Of a stretch of 64,000 nt of DNA, positions 9,281 to 17,911 are shown piece by piece. Every line of letters starts with the position of its first letter. The stretch's first letter is position 1. Source of the DNA: Pseudomonas sp. M30-35 (GTDB lineage: Bacteria; Pseudomonadota; Gammaproteobacteria; Pseudomonadales; Pseudomonadaceae); NCBI RefSeq assembly GCF_002163625.1, contig NZ_CP020892.1, positions 930,001 to 994,000 on the forward strand, given 5' to 3'. The notes below the pieces were generated by a model. It searched no databases, was not told where the DNA came from, and worked only from the letters and a program-made list of their open reading frames with translations. A program made the translations under genes and the position numbers.

Positions 9281-10693
9281 ATGCGCGATGCACATACTTC
9301 AGAGTCGCCGGTAACGGTCGTTGGCTCATCCAGTCTGTCGTTTTATAACCTGGCTTGGCGCTGGCATTTTTACGCCGGGTTGTTGGTCATACCGTTCTTT
9401 ATCATGCTCTCGGTTACCGGAATTATTTACCTGTTCAAGCCGCAGCTCGACCAGCTGATGTACGGCGATTTGTTGCAGGTACCCGTTGCCGAGCAGCGAA
9501 TTAGCGCTGATCGGCAAATGGCGCAGGTCATGCAGGCTTATCCAAAAGCCAACGTCAGCAAGTACCTACCGCCAGTGAATGAGCAGGGCAGTGCGCAGTT
9601 CGTGATCACTACGGCGGATGCCACGCTCAACGTGTTTGTTAATCCCTATAACGGTGAAATTCTTGGCGCTCAAGACGCTGAAGATAACCTGCAAGCCATC
9701 GCCCGCAAGCTGCATGGCGAACTGATGATTGGCACCGTTGGCGATCGCTTGGTAGAGCTGGCCGCCGGTTGGGGTATCGTCCTGGTTCTTTCGGGGTTGT
9801 ATCTCTGGTGGCCGCGCGGCACGAGCAAGTCGGCGCAGTTCTGGCCGCGTTTGGCCAGTCGCGGGCGGCTGTTTTGGCGCGATGTGCATGCGGTCGTTGG
9901 CTTCTGGGGCTCGCTGCTGTTGCTGTTTATGTTGTTGACCGGCATGACCTGGACCGGTTTCTGGGGCGCCAAATTCGCGGGTGCCTGGAATCACTTCCCT
10001 GCAGCTATGTGGGATGACGTGCCGCAATCCAACAAGCTGGCCGGTAGTCTTAACACCAGCACCAACCAAACGGTGCCTTGGGCAACTGAGGTCACACCTA
10101 TGCCTGAGTCTGATCCGCATGCGGCGCATAACGGTATGACGCATATGCACTCAAATGCCAGCACTGCTCAGGTCGGCTTACAGCAGGTGGTCGATAGTGC
10201 AGAGGCGCGCGGGGTGCACCCCGGTTTTAGTGTGAGCCTGCCTGTGGGTGAGCGCGGGGTTTATAGCGTTAGTGTGTTTGCCGATGATCCACGTAACGAT
10301 GCCACGCTGCATATTGATCAATACAGCGGCAAAGTGCTCGCTGATATCCGTTGGAGCGATTACGGGCTGGTCGCCAGAACTGTGGAGACCGGCGTCATGC
10401 TCCACGAAGGCAAAATGTTTGGCTTAGCCAATCAGCTGCTAATGCTGTTGGTCTGCCTGATGATTTTGCTGAGTAGCGTCAGTGGTTTGGTACTCTGGTG
10501 GAAGCGTCGTCCACAAGGTCGCTTTGGCGTGCCACCCATTCGTCATGATCTACCGATCTGGCGCGGGGGCATGGTGATTATGCTGGTGGTTGCTTGCCTG
10601 TTCCCGTTGGTTGGCGCTTCGTTATTGTTGGTTGCACCATTGGACTGGCTGTTTACACGTCGGCGGATTAACGCTCAATTACAAATCAGTTGA
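9281..10693 (+). CDS. PepSY-associated TM protein (PiuB-like, putative siderophore/metal reductase)
   Basis: This is a 470-aa inner-membrane protein. The ATG at 9281 follows TTGGGGA; an upstream GTG frame is rejected. TM1 (AGLLVIPFFIMLSVTGIIYL) is followed by a periplasmic PepSY-like domain, TM2 (AAGWGIVLVLSGLYLWWPR), TM3 (VVGFWGSLLLLFMLLTGMTW), a long loop and C-terminal TM segments with LWWKRRPQGRFG. The conserved H of LAWRWHFYAGL and the H of RDVHAVVGFWGS resemble heme ligands of the family. The loop near residues 277-292 is rich in His and Met (HAAHNGMTHMH), a likely metal-binding stretch. The family is linked to iron-siderophore or copper reduction. Confidence 0.85.
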   Translation: MRDAHTSESPVTVVGSSSLSFYNLAWRWHFYAGLLVIPFFIMLSVTGIIYLFKPQLDQLMYGDLLQVPVAEQRISADRQMAQVMQAYPKANVSKYLPPVNEQGSAQFVITTADATLNVFVNPYNGEILGAQDAEDNLQAIARKLHGELMIGTVGDRLVELAAGWGIVLVLSGLYLWWPRGTSKSAQFWPRLASRGRLFWRDVHAVVGFWGSLLLLFMLLTGMTWTGFWGAKFAGAWNHFPAAMWDDVPQSNKLAGSLNTSTNQTVPWATEVTPMPESDPHAAHNGMTHMHSNASTAQVGLQQVVDSAEARGVHPGFSVSLPVGERGVYSVSVFADDPRNDATLHIDQYSGKVLADIRWSDYGLVARTVETGVMLHEGKMFGLANQLLMLLVCLMILLSSVSGLVLWWKRRPQGRFGVPPIRHDLPIWRGGMVIMLVVACLFPLVGASLLLVAPLDWLFTRRRINAQLQIS

Positions 10694-10788
10694 ACCCGAG
10701 TGTTATTAAATTGCCCCAATATTTAACGTGAGTAAGTCGTACGCGCTATTGCATTACATGATTTATCTGGTCACTCAAGGAGATTGCC

Positions 10789-11208
10789 ATGGAAGACAAA
10801 AATAGTATCAGTGAAGGTCGTTGGGTCCGCAAAAGTTCTAATTCAGTAAAAGAGACGGCTGACCGTCTTCTTGCCAGGTTGGACGCATTCCCTGAAGTCA
10901 TGCGAGTCGCGCGGTTGAATCAACAAGACATTGCCAAGTTATCCGGTGAGGAAGTTAACCCGACGGAATGTCTATTGATCCAAAATACTACTCTGGTTGG
11001 AAAGCTGCTTAGCGCCAATCTTGAAGCGGGTTTTGAGTTGCCCGTCAGGGTGTTTATTTGGCAGGCAGATGATGGTCAAGTCTGGGTTCGTTGTACCGAT
11101 ATCGATCATTTAGATAGCGCATATCAGCTAAATGGTGCGGACGGGGCGATTGCTGCGATTAATTCACTGCTGCCTGACTGGCTTGATTATATGGTCGCTG
11201 CAAGTTGA
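10789..11208 (+). CDS. DUF302 domain protein
   Basis: This is a 139-aa soluble protein with no signal peptide. The ATG at 10789 has AAGGAG 7-8 nt upstream. The central part (SVKETADRLLARLDAF, NPTECLLIQNTTLVGKLLSAN, ELPVRVFIWQADDGQVWVR) follows the DUF302 pattern of a helix for sequence-dependent packing, a nucleotide-like loop and a beta hairpin. The function of the family is unknown, although it recurs near copper, heme and sulfur genes. It lies between a PepSY protein and a copper chaperone. Confidence 0.75.
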   Translation: MEDKNSISEGRWVRKSSNSVKETADRLLARLDAFPEVMRVARLNQQDIAKLSGEEVNPTECLLIQNTTLVGKLLSANLEAGFELPVRVFIWQADDGQVWVRCTDIDHLDSAYQLNGADGAIAAINSLLPDWLDYMVAAS

Positions 11209-11359
11209 TTAAACAGGGCCTGACTATTGATGAACCCTATTAAGGTGCAATCCACGTGCGCCCGGATTACAGCTTGATAGGGGGGCATGTCATGCATTGT
11301 TTTTATTACAACAGTGTTCATTTATGTGAGTTTTTATTCAATGTTACTGGAGAGCTTGA

Positions 11360-11827
11360 ATGTTAAATAAAATTCTATTGGTTGCGGCGCTGATGAGCCC
11401 TGCTTTTTTGGCCAATGCCCATGAGTTCGATCTGGGCGATCTGCATATCGAGCACCCGTGGTCACGCGAGATGCCACCCGTTGCTCCAACTGCGGCGGCT
11501 TATTTTGTTGTCGATAACAAGGGTAAGGAGGCTGATCGGCTCATCGCCGTCGAGACCCCAGTTGCTGGCAAGGCAGAGATGCATGAGCACGTCCATGCTG
11601 GCGATGTGATGAAAATGCAGCAGGTGCAAGGCGTTGATATTCCCGCAGGCGGTCAGGTCAGGTTTGAGCCCATGGGTTACCACGTCATGTTGTTCAATCT
11701 GGAGCAGCAGATGAAAGCGGGTGAGCATTTCCCCATGACCTTGACCTTTGAGAAGGCCGGTGATGTCGAAGTGCAAGTCAATGTGCAGAAGGATGCGCCA
11801 GCCGCAGGCGAGGCACATAAACACTAG
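11360..11827 (+). CDS. Periplasmic copper chaperone PCu(A)C
   Basis: This is a 155-aa exported Cu(I) chaperone of the PCu(A)C (DUF461) family. The signal peptide is probably cut after LANA (residue 20). The copper motif is visible: MHEHVHAGDVMKMQQV (about residues 74-89), with GYHVMLFNL about 30 residues on, giving the His and Met ligands. The mature start HEF and the tail EAHKH add further His. Such proteins deliver copper to the CuA site of cytochrome oxidase. It has its own ribosome site (GGAGAG). It is followed by a REP cluster rather than another gene. Confidence 0.9.
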   Translation: MLNKILLVAALMSPAFLANAHEFDLGDLHIEHPWSREMPPVAPTAAAYFVVDNKGKEADRLIAVETPVAGKAEMHEHVHAGDVMKMQQVQGVDIPAGGQVRFEPMGYHVMLFNLEQQMKAGEHFPMTLTFEKAGDVEVQVNVQKDAPAAGEAHKH

Positions 11828-11837
11828 TAGTGGAGGT

Positions 11838-11980
11838 GTAGGGTGTGACAACGCGCAGCTTGTCCACCGCGAATCGGCAAGCAACCCTGTTTTGCGCCGC
11901 AAATGGCGGACAGAAAAGCGCTGTCCGCCCTACACGATAAATATCACCGCGTGGGGTGTGACACGCGCAACTTGCCCACC
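11838..11980. repeat. REP cluster with three GTAG/GTGG-type units
   Basis: There are three palindromic units. Unit A (11838-11868, +) begins GTAGGGTGTGACAACGCG and ends CTTGTCCACC. Unit B (11905-11933, -) begins GTAGGGCGGACAGCG and forms a 9-bp stem with CTGTCCGCC. Unit C (11951-11980, +) begins GTGGGGTGTGACACGCG. The 5' GTAG before an imperfect palindrome is the hallmark of Pseudomonas REPs moved by RAYT transposases. A near-identical unit lies at 33211-33241. The cluster may also stop transcription between the copper chaperone and the convergent adenine deaminase. Confidence 0.7.
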
Positions 11981-11989
11981 CCATCTGTT

Positions 11990-12949
<960 letters not shown>

Positions 12950-13046
12950 TCAGCTGTTTAGTCAGGCCATAGTTTAACCGCTGAGTCAGGAATCGGCGAG
13001 GGTGATGCAGCGGCCCTCGCGGTTCATATAGCTGTTTGCTTGCTTA

Positions 13047-14021
13047 TTAGCTTTCAGCTTGTTCGGTGCGGCGGTAGGCGTAAGTGTCAGCGAAGCGGGA
13101 AAGTAAATATTCGGCACTGGTAGTGGCTGCATATTTGGCCGGGTTATTGGCGTCGGAGCAGCCGGGCAGGCAGCTGATTTCGGTGTCGGGGTGTGGCTCG
13201 GCGAAGAATGGCATTGAGTAACGATCAACCCCCAATGGGCTGATAACCCGATGCGGTGTCGACTTGTAGCGGTCGTTGCTCCAGCGCGCCATCATGTCGC
13301 CGATATTGACCACAAAACTGCCTTCAATTGGCGGCGCATCAATCCATTCGCCATTGACGTTTTGCACCTGCAAGCCACCGGCGCTGTCTTGGTAAAGCAA
13401 GGTCACGCAGCCGTAATCTGTGTGCGCCCCCGCGCCTTGTTGCTCGGCGCTGCTGGCGGTGTGGCGCGGAGGATAGTGGATCATACGAAACACGCTGATT
13501 GGCTCTTCGAAACGCGTATCGAAAAAATCACGCTCAATCCCCAACGCGATAGTCATGCTGCGCAGCAGGGTTTTTGCCAGCTCATGCATGTCGTTGTAAT
13601 GCTGCTCCATCAGCTCGTTCCAACCGCTCAGTTGTGGGTGGCGATTAGGGCCGCGTAACGGTTTGCCAGCCACTACATCCGGGTGATCCGCTGGCATGTT
13701 GAAACCCATGTCGAAGGTTTCTTTGAGGTCGCTGGGTTTGCTCGGATCGAGTTGCTCGGTGGCAATTGCGCCGTAGCCTCGATGATGCTGGGTCTGGGTA
13801 ATATCAATCTTGAGTTTTTCAGCGTCGGGCTGGCCGAAGAAGGTCTTCGCCGCATCCGCCAGCTGGGTAATACGTTGGGTGGAGATTGGGTGGCCGGTGA
13901 TGTAAAAAAAGCCCCATTCGCGGCAGGCTTGATCAATCTGCCTGGCAACCTGTTTCCAAGCGTTTTCATCAGTGCTGTAGAGCGGGGCTATATCGATTAG
14001 GGGCAGTTGATTTGGATTCAT
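13047..14021 (-). CDS. 2-oxoglutarate/Fe(II) dioxygenase, isopenicillin N synthase family
   Basis: This is a 324-aa non-heme iron oxygenase. The N-terminal DIOX_N region (LPLIDIAPLYS ... CREWGFFYITGHPI) is followed by the 2OG-Fe(II) fold with the iron ligands HTD (in GAHTDYGCVTLL) and the distal His in STPHRVISP. The Arg/Ser pair in DRYSMPFF binds 2-oxoglutarate. The substrate is unproven, but its place between adenine deaminase and a purine-type BMP binding protein suggests oxidation of a nucleobase or its breakdown product. It is probably co-transcribed with the downstream deaminase. Confidence 0.88.
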   Translation of the reverse strand: MNPNQLPLIDIAPLYSTDENAWKQVARQIDQACREWGFFYITGHPISTQRITQLADAAKTFFGQPDAEKLKIDITQTQHHRGYGAIATEQLDPSKPSDLKETFDMGFNMPADHPDVVAGKPLRGPNRHPQLSGWNELMEQHYNDMHELAKTLLRSMTIALGIERDFFDTRFEEPISVFRMIHYPPRHTASSAEQQGAGAHTDYGCVTLLYQDSAGGLQVQNVNGEWIDAPPIEGSFVVNIGDMMARWSNDRYKSTPHRVISPLGVDRYSMPFFAEPHPDTEISCLPGCSDANNPAKYAATTSAEYLLSRFADTYAYRRTEQAES

Positions 14022-14100
14022 GATCTTCTCTGAGAATAGACTGCCAGGGCTTGGCTGGCAGTCTCAATCAGTTATTAGTAGCCAAGGGCTGCGCCGCGAA

Positions 14101-15183
14101 TTACTTCGGCAGTTCAGCTTTGACGTTTTCGACGTAGTAATTCATCGAGGCCAGCTCGGCATTGGTGGCGACGACACCCTCTGCAATTTTGACTGCGCCG
14201 CTCTGGTCTTTGATTGGGCCGGTGAACGGATGGAATTCACCGCTCTTGATGCTGGCTTCAATCTGCTCGGCCTCAGCTTTGACGTCCGCCGGAACCAAAT
14301 CGCTGAGCGGCAGTTGGATGGTGTCGTCATTCAAGCCGCCCCAGTAATCCTGTGATTTCCAGTTGCCGTCAATCACAGCTTGCGCTGACTTAATGTAGTG
14401 CGGCCCCCAGTTGTTGACGATCGAAGTCAGCACGGCATTTGGTCCAAAGTGCTGCATGTCAGAGGCATAGCCGACTGCGTACACGCCCCGGCGTTCTGCT
14501 GTCTGGATGGGTGCTGGGCTGTCAGTGTGCTGGAACACTACGTCAACGCCTTGGTCGATCAGAGCGTTTGCAGCGTCAGACTCTTTACCCGGGTCGAACC
14601 AGGAGTTAACCCAGACCACTTTGATTTCGGTGCCTGGGTTGTACTTGTCGAGTGCCAGTTGGATCGAGTTGATATCGCGGATCACTTCTGGAATTGGGAA
14701 GGAGGCGATGTAACCGATTTTCTTGGTCTTGGTCATCTTCGCGGCAAGGTAGCCACCGACATAACGGCCTTCATACGAACGCGACAAATAGGTGCCGACG
14801 TTCTTGGCTTGCTTGTAACCCGTTGCATGCTCAAAGGTTACTTTCGGGAACTGCTTGGCGACTTTCAAGGTTGGATTCATGTAACCAAACGACGTGGTGA
14901 AAATCAGGTCGTAGCCACTTTTCGCCATGTTACGAATAACGCGCTCGGCGTCAGCGCCTTCTGGCACGTTTTCGACGAAGCTGGTTTCGATCTTGTCACC
15001 CATCTTCTCAACCATCATTTTACGGCCTTGCTCGTGCTGATAGGTCCAGCCGTGGTCGCCGATAGGGCCTATATAGACGAAGCCGACCTTCAGTGGGTCA
15101 GCGGCGGACGCGCTCATGGCGGCGCTAAAACCGAGGGCGGCGACGAGGGCACGCAGCAGTGGCTTTTTACTCTTCTTCTGCAT
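14101..15183 (-). CDS. BMP-family (PnrA-like) ABC transporter substrate-binding protein
   Basis: This is a 360-aa periplasmic binding protein of the basic membrane protein/PnrA family, which binds purine nucleosides or nucleobases. The signal peptide runs to ASAADP (about residue 27). The family segments are KVGFVYIGPIGDHGWTYQHEQG, DLIFTTSFGYMNP, KKIGYIASFPIPEVIRDINS and a substrate-pocket WF-DP (NSWFDPGKESDAA). Its permeases and ATPase are not adjacent but lie at 20898-24527. It is therefore a split importer, with the 8-oxoguanine deaminase and an alkylsulfatase block in between. Confidence 0.92.
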   Translation of the reverse strand: MQKKSKKPLLRALVAALGFSAAMSASAADPLKVGFVYIGPIGDHGWTYQHEQGRKMMVEKMGDKIETSFVENVPEGADAERVIRNMAKSGYDLIFTTSFGYMNPTLKVAKQFPKVTFEHATGYKQAKNVGTYLSRSYEGRYVGGYLAAKMTKTKKIGYIASFPIPEVIRDINSIQLALDKYNPGTEIKVVWVNSWFDPGKESDAANALIDQGVDVVFQHTDSPAPIQTAERRGVYAVGYASDMQHFGPNAVLTSIVNNWGPHYIKSAQAVIDGNWKSQDYWGGLNDDTIQLPLSDLVPADVKAEAEQIEASIKSGEFHPFTGPIKDQSGAVKIAEGVVATNAELASMNYYVENVKAELPK

Positions 15184-15309
15184 AGCGGGTATTGCTCCGT
15201 AGGTGAAGTTAATTGCGGCTAGGCGCTGAATTCTTGTTGGCGCTAAGTCGGTTGCAAAAAACTGACCAACTAGACAATTACCCGTTCTCAGGCGATTCCT
15301 CCCTAGTTA

Positions 15310-15462
15310 GGGGCCTCTGAAAAGGTAGCGAGCGACGATAGTACAAGGCAAAAAAATGCGAAGAAGCGACCGGGGTCGCGCGCGACTTTAGTGGCCTAAA
15401 TGAGCATTTTGAGCAGTTTTTTTAACACCGTAATATCTAGCGCAGTAGTTTTTAGAGGTTCC
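15310..15462. mobile_element. MITE-like element, degraded copy 1
   Basis: This 153-bp element matches the one at 59698-59836 through most of its length, sharing GGTAGCGAGCGACGATAGTA, GCCTAAATGAG and TAATATCTAGCGCAGTAG. Its ends form imperfect inverted repeats: GGGGCCTCTGAAAA on the left against TTTTTAGAGGTTCC on the right. It contains no gene and carries a GC-rich stretch (CCGGGGTCGCGCGCG) missing from the other copy. It fills the gap between the BMP promoter and the 8-oxoguanine deaminase terminator. The rest of the gap (15184-15309) would hold the BMP gene's promoter. Confidence 0.75.
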
Positions 15463-15466
15463 TTAA

Positions 15467-15500
15467 AACACAGAACCCTGCCGGAGCAGGGTTCTGTGTT
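15467..15500 (-). terminator. Terminator of the 8-oxoguanine deaminase gene
   Basis: A 15-bp perfect stem, AACACAGAACCCTGC (15467-15481) and GCAGGGTTCTGTGTT (15486-15500), with a 4-nt loop. On the minus strand it is followed by TTTTAAGG, a good intrinsic terminator 58 nt after the deaminase stop. Confidence 0.8.
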
Positions 15501-15557
15501 GGTGCAACTGCGCTGGCGAAAGTCACCTGCGTGCTGCCAAGTGGTGCAAGCGCTTGG

Positions 15558-16916
15558 TTAGCCTGCGATCAACTCTTTGGCTGCTTGGCGGTGATCGGCA
15601 ATCAGCTGAGCAACATCAAGGCCTTCGATTTGACCGTCGATGACGCGCCATTGGCCACCAATCATCATCCTGTCAGCACGGTCCGCGCCACACAGCAGTA
15701 ACGCCGAAATTGGATCGTGGCTGCCGGAGAAGCGCAGTTCATCAAGTTTGAAAAATGCCAGATCCGCTTGTTTGCCCACGGCCAGCTCACCAATGTCGCT
15801 ACGCCCAAGCAGGCGTGCCGAGCCTTTGCTGGCCCAGCCGAGCACCAGTTCAGGGGTGATCTTTTCTGCACCGTAGCGCAGGCGCTGAATGTACAGCGCC
15901 TGCCGTGCTTCGAGGATCATGTTTGAAGCATCATTCGATGCCGAGCCATCAACCCCCAAGCCGATTGGCGCGCCAGCTGCTTCCAGGTCGATGGTTGGGC
16001 AGATCCCGGATGCCAAGCGCATGTTTGAGCTTGGGCAGTGGCAAATACCGGTGCCAGCCTGGCCCAGACGCACGATCTCATCAGGGTTGAAATGGATGCC
16101 GTGGGCCAACCAGGTACGTGAGCTGAGCCAGCCGACACTGTCGAGATAATCAACGGTGCGCAGGCCAAAGCGCTGCAGGCAGAAATCTTCTTCATCCAGT
16201 GTTTCGGCCAAATGCGTGTGCAGGCGTACATCCATCTTCTCAGCCAGGTCAGCGCTTTCACGCATGATCTCTTGGGTCACCGAGAAGGGTGAGCAGGGCG
16301 CCAAGGCGATTTGGATTTGCGCGCCATCGCCACGCTCATGGTATTCATTGATCAGGCGCAGGCTGTCTTCAAGAATTACCTGACCTTGTTGCACCGTTTG
16401 CTGCGGCGGCAGGCCGCCATCGGCTTCGCCTAAACTCATCGAACCACGCGTGAGCATGGCGCGCATACCAAGTTCACGTACCGCTTCGACTTGCACGTCA
16501 ATCGCGTTTTCCAAACCACCCGGGAACAGGTAATGGTGGTCGGCAGCAGTACTGCAACCCGACAACAACAGTTCTGCCAGCGCAACTTTACTCGCCAGAG
16601 CGAGTTTTTCTGGCGTCAGACGAGCCCAAACCGGGTAGAGGGTTTTCAGCCACGGAAATAACGGCTGATTGACCACTGGGCCCCAAGCGCGGGTGAGTGT
16701 CTGGTAGAAGTGATGATGGGTATTGATTAGCCCCGGCAGTACCACGTGCTCGCGGGCGTCGAAGACCGCATAACCAGGTTTTGCAGGTTGCTGACCCGCG
16801 CCGAGAATTTCGCTGATGACGCCATGCTCGACGACAATGCCGCCTGAGGCATCAAGGCCGTTGGCAGTGAAAGTGGCGAGTGGGGTTTTGATCCAGATAT
16901 GAGTATTAGGCACCAT
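15558..16916 (-). CDS. 8-oxoguanine deaminase
   Basis: This is a 452-aa amidohydrolase of the TrzA/SsnA type; close relatives in Pseudomonas (PA0142 as I recall) deaminate 8-oxoguanine to uric acid. Metal and catalytic motifs are NTHHHFYQTLTRAW (about residues 65-78), HTHLAETLDEEDFC, LAHGIHF, and the Asp of GLGVDGSASNDASNM. The ATG at 16916 follows GAGGG by 5-6 nt. It is followed on its own strand by a strong terminator, so it is a single transcript. The product urate would enter purine breakdown, which fits the neighbouring deaminase and importer. Confidence 0.9.
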   Translation of the reverse strand: MVPNTHIWIKTPLATFTANGLDASGGIVVEHGVISEILGAGQQPAKPGYAVFDAREHVVLPGLINTHHHFYQTLTRAWGPVVNQPLFPWLKTLYPVWARLTPEKLALASKVALAELLLSGCSTAADHHYLFPGGLENAIDVQVEAVRELGMRAMLTRGSMSLGEADGGLPPQQTVQQGQVILEDSLRLINEYHERGDGAQIQIALAPCSPFSVTQEIMRESADLAEKMDVRLHTHLAETLDEEDFCLQRFGLRTVDYLDSVGWLSSRTWLAHGIHFNPDEIVRLGQAGTGICHCPSSNMRLASGICPTIDLEAAGAPIGLGVDGSASNDASNMILEARQALYIQRLRYGAEKITPELVLGWASKGSARLLGRSDIGELAVGKQADLAFFKLDELRFSGSHDPISALLLCGADRADRMMIGGQWRVIDGQIEGLDVAQLIADHRQAAKELIAG

Positions 16917-17093
16917 GCAGGCCCTCTGAGTTGATTTCAGGTAGCCAGCTCAGTGTTAACCCTGTCTGCTGATCCAGGTGCGCCGCACGGGGGCGCGACA
17001 GGTACTTAAGATAACCGTCAACGTGATCTTGTTCAACAAAACCGAGTTAGGTTGCACCTGAAGCTCATCCGTCTTGGTAACTGAATCTGTGTA

Positions 17094-17780
17094 TTACCAG
17101 GCGATTGTTTGGCCTTTGTAGTCAATAAAGTGATGACCACCTTTACCGGCAAAGCGTTGCACTTGAACGGCTAATCCCGCGCAGCTGGTTTCAACGTCAA
17201 TCTCGGCATTCGGTCCGCCCATCTCTGTTCTAACCCAACCTGGATGCAGGGAAAGTACGGTCGGGCGCGGCTCAGGCAGTGCGCATACAAAACTGTTGGT
17301 CAAGGAGTTGAGCGCCGCTTTACTGGCTTTATACAGCGCCATGTTGTCGCCTTCCGGGTTGGTTACGCTGCCTAGTACCGAACTCATAAACGCCAGAACC
17401 CCAGTGTCTGGGCGAAGCTGATCAACTAATCTTTCAGCCAAACGGATCGGGGCGGCGACGTTGGTCATAAACAACTGGCCGAGTTCTTTCTGAGTTGCAG
17501 CTCCAGCCGACTGATGCTCGGGACCAAGTACCCCAGCATTGACGAAGATCAGATCGAATACTTGGTCCTCAAGTTGTTTGACCAGCGCATCTAACGACTC
17601 GTTGCTGTCGATATCCAATGTTTCGATTTTTACCCCCTGTACAGCTTTCAGCTCATCAGCCCGTTGTGGTGAGCGAACGGTTGCCATGACGCTCCAACCT
17701 AACAGGCTGAATTGTTTCACCAGGCCAAGGCCCAGGCCGCGAGAGGCTCCGATTATTAACGCTGTTTGTTGCTCGGCCAT
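17094..17780 (-). CDS. Short-chain dehydrogenase/reductase (SDR)
   Basis: This is a 228-aa SDR. The start at 17780 has GGAGA 6-7 nt upstream; an upstream frame adding 12 residues is rejected. The cofactor motif GASRGLGLG (residues 10-18), the strand motif NAG and the active-site set S (FMSSVLGS) and YKASK are all present. The substrate is unknown; many relatives are annotated only as C-factor-like or carbonyl reductases. It is convergent with nothing nearby and probably monocistronic. Confidence 0.9.
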   Translation of the reverse strand: MAEQQTALIIGASRGLGLGLVKQFSLLGWSVMATVRSPQRADELKAVQGVKIETLDIDSNESLDALVKQLEDQVFDLIFVNAGVLGPEHQSAGAATQKELGQLFMTNVAAPIRLAERLVDQLRPDTGVLAFMSSVLGSVTNPEGDNMALYKASKAALNSLTNSFVCALPEPRPTVLSLHPGWVRTEMGGPNAEIDVETSCAGLAVQVQRFAGKGGHHFIDYKGQTIAW

Positions 17781-17851
17781 AAAGGTCTCCTCGGGTTGTA
17801 TATTGGATGGCGCCATTGTCTACGATTTTGCCTGATCAAATCTCGGGCAAT

Positions 17852-17881
17852 AAAAAACGCCCCTGATTCGGGGCGTTTTTT
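17852..17881. terminator. Bidirectional-type intrinsic terminator
   Basis: AAAAAACGCCCC-TGATTC-GGGGCGTTTTTT: a 6-bp GC stem extended by A and T runs on each side. It lies downstream of the alkylsulfatase gene (minus strand, stop at 17912) and works as a terminator on either strand. Confidence 0.8.
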
Positions 17882-17911
17882 AACTACAGGTCAGTAGTTA
17901 TAGGTCAGGGG

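Noticed and set aside
14398-15222. 274-aa open frame on the plus strand
   Set aside because: It is antisense to the BMP binding protein, which has family motifs and a signal peptide.
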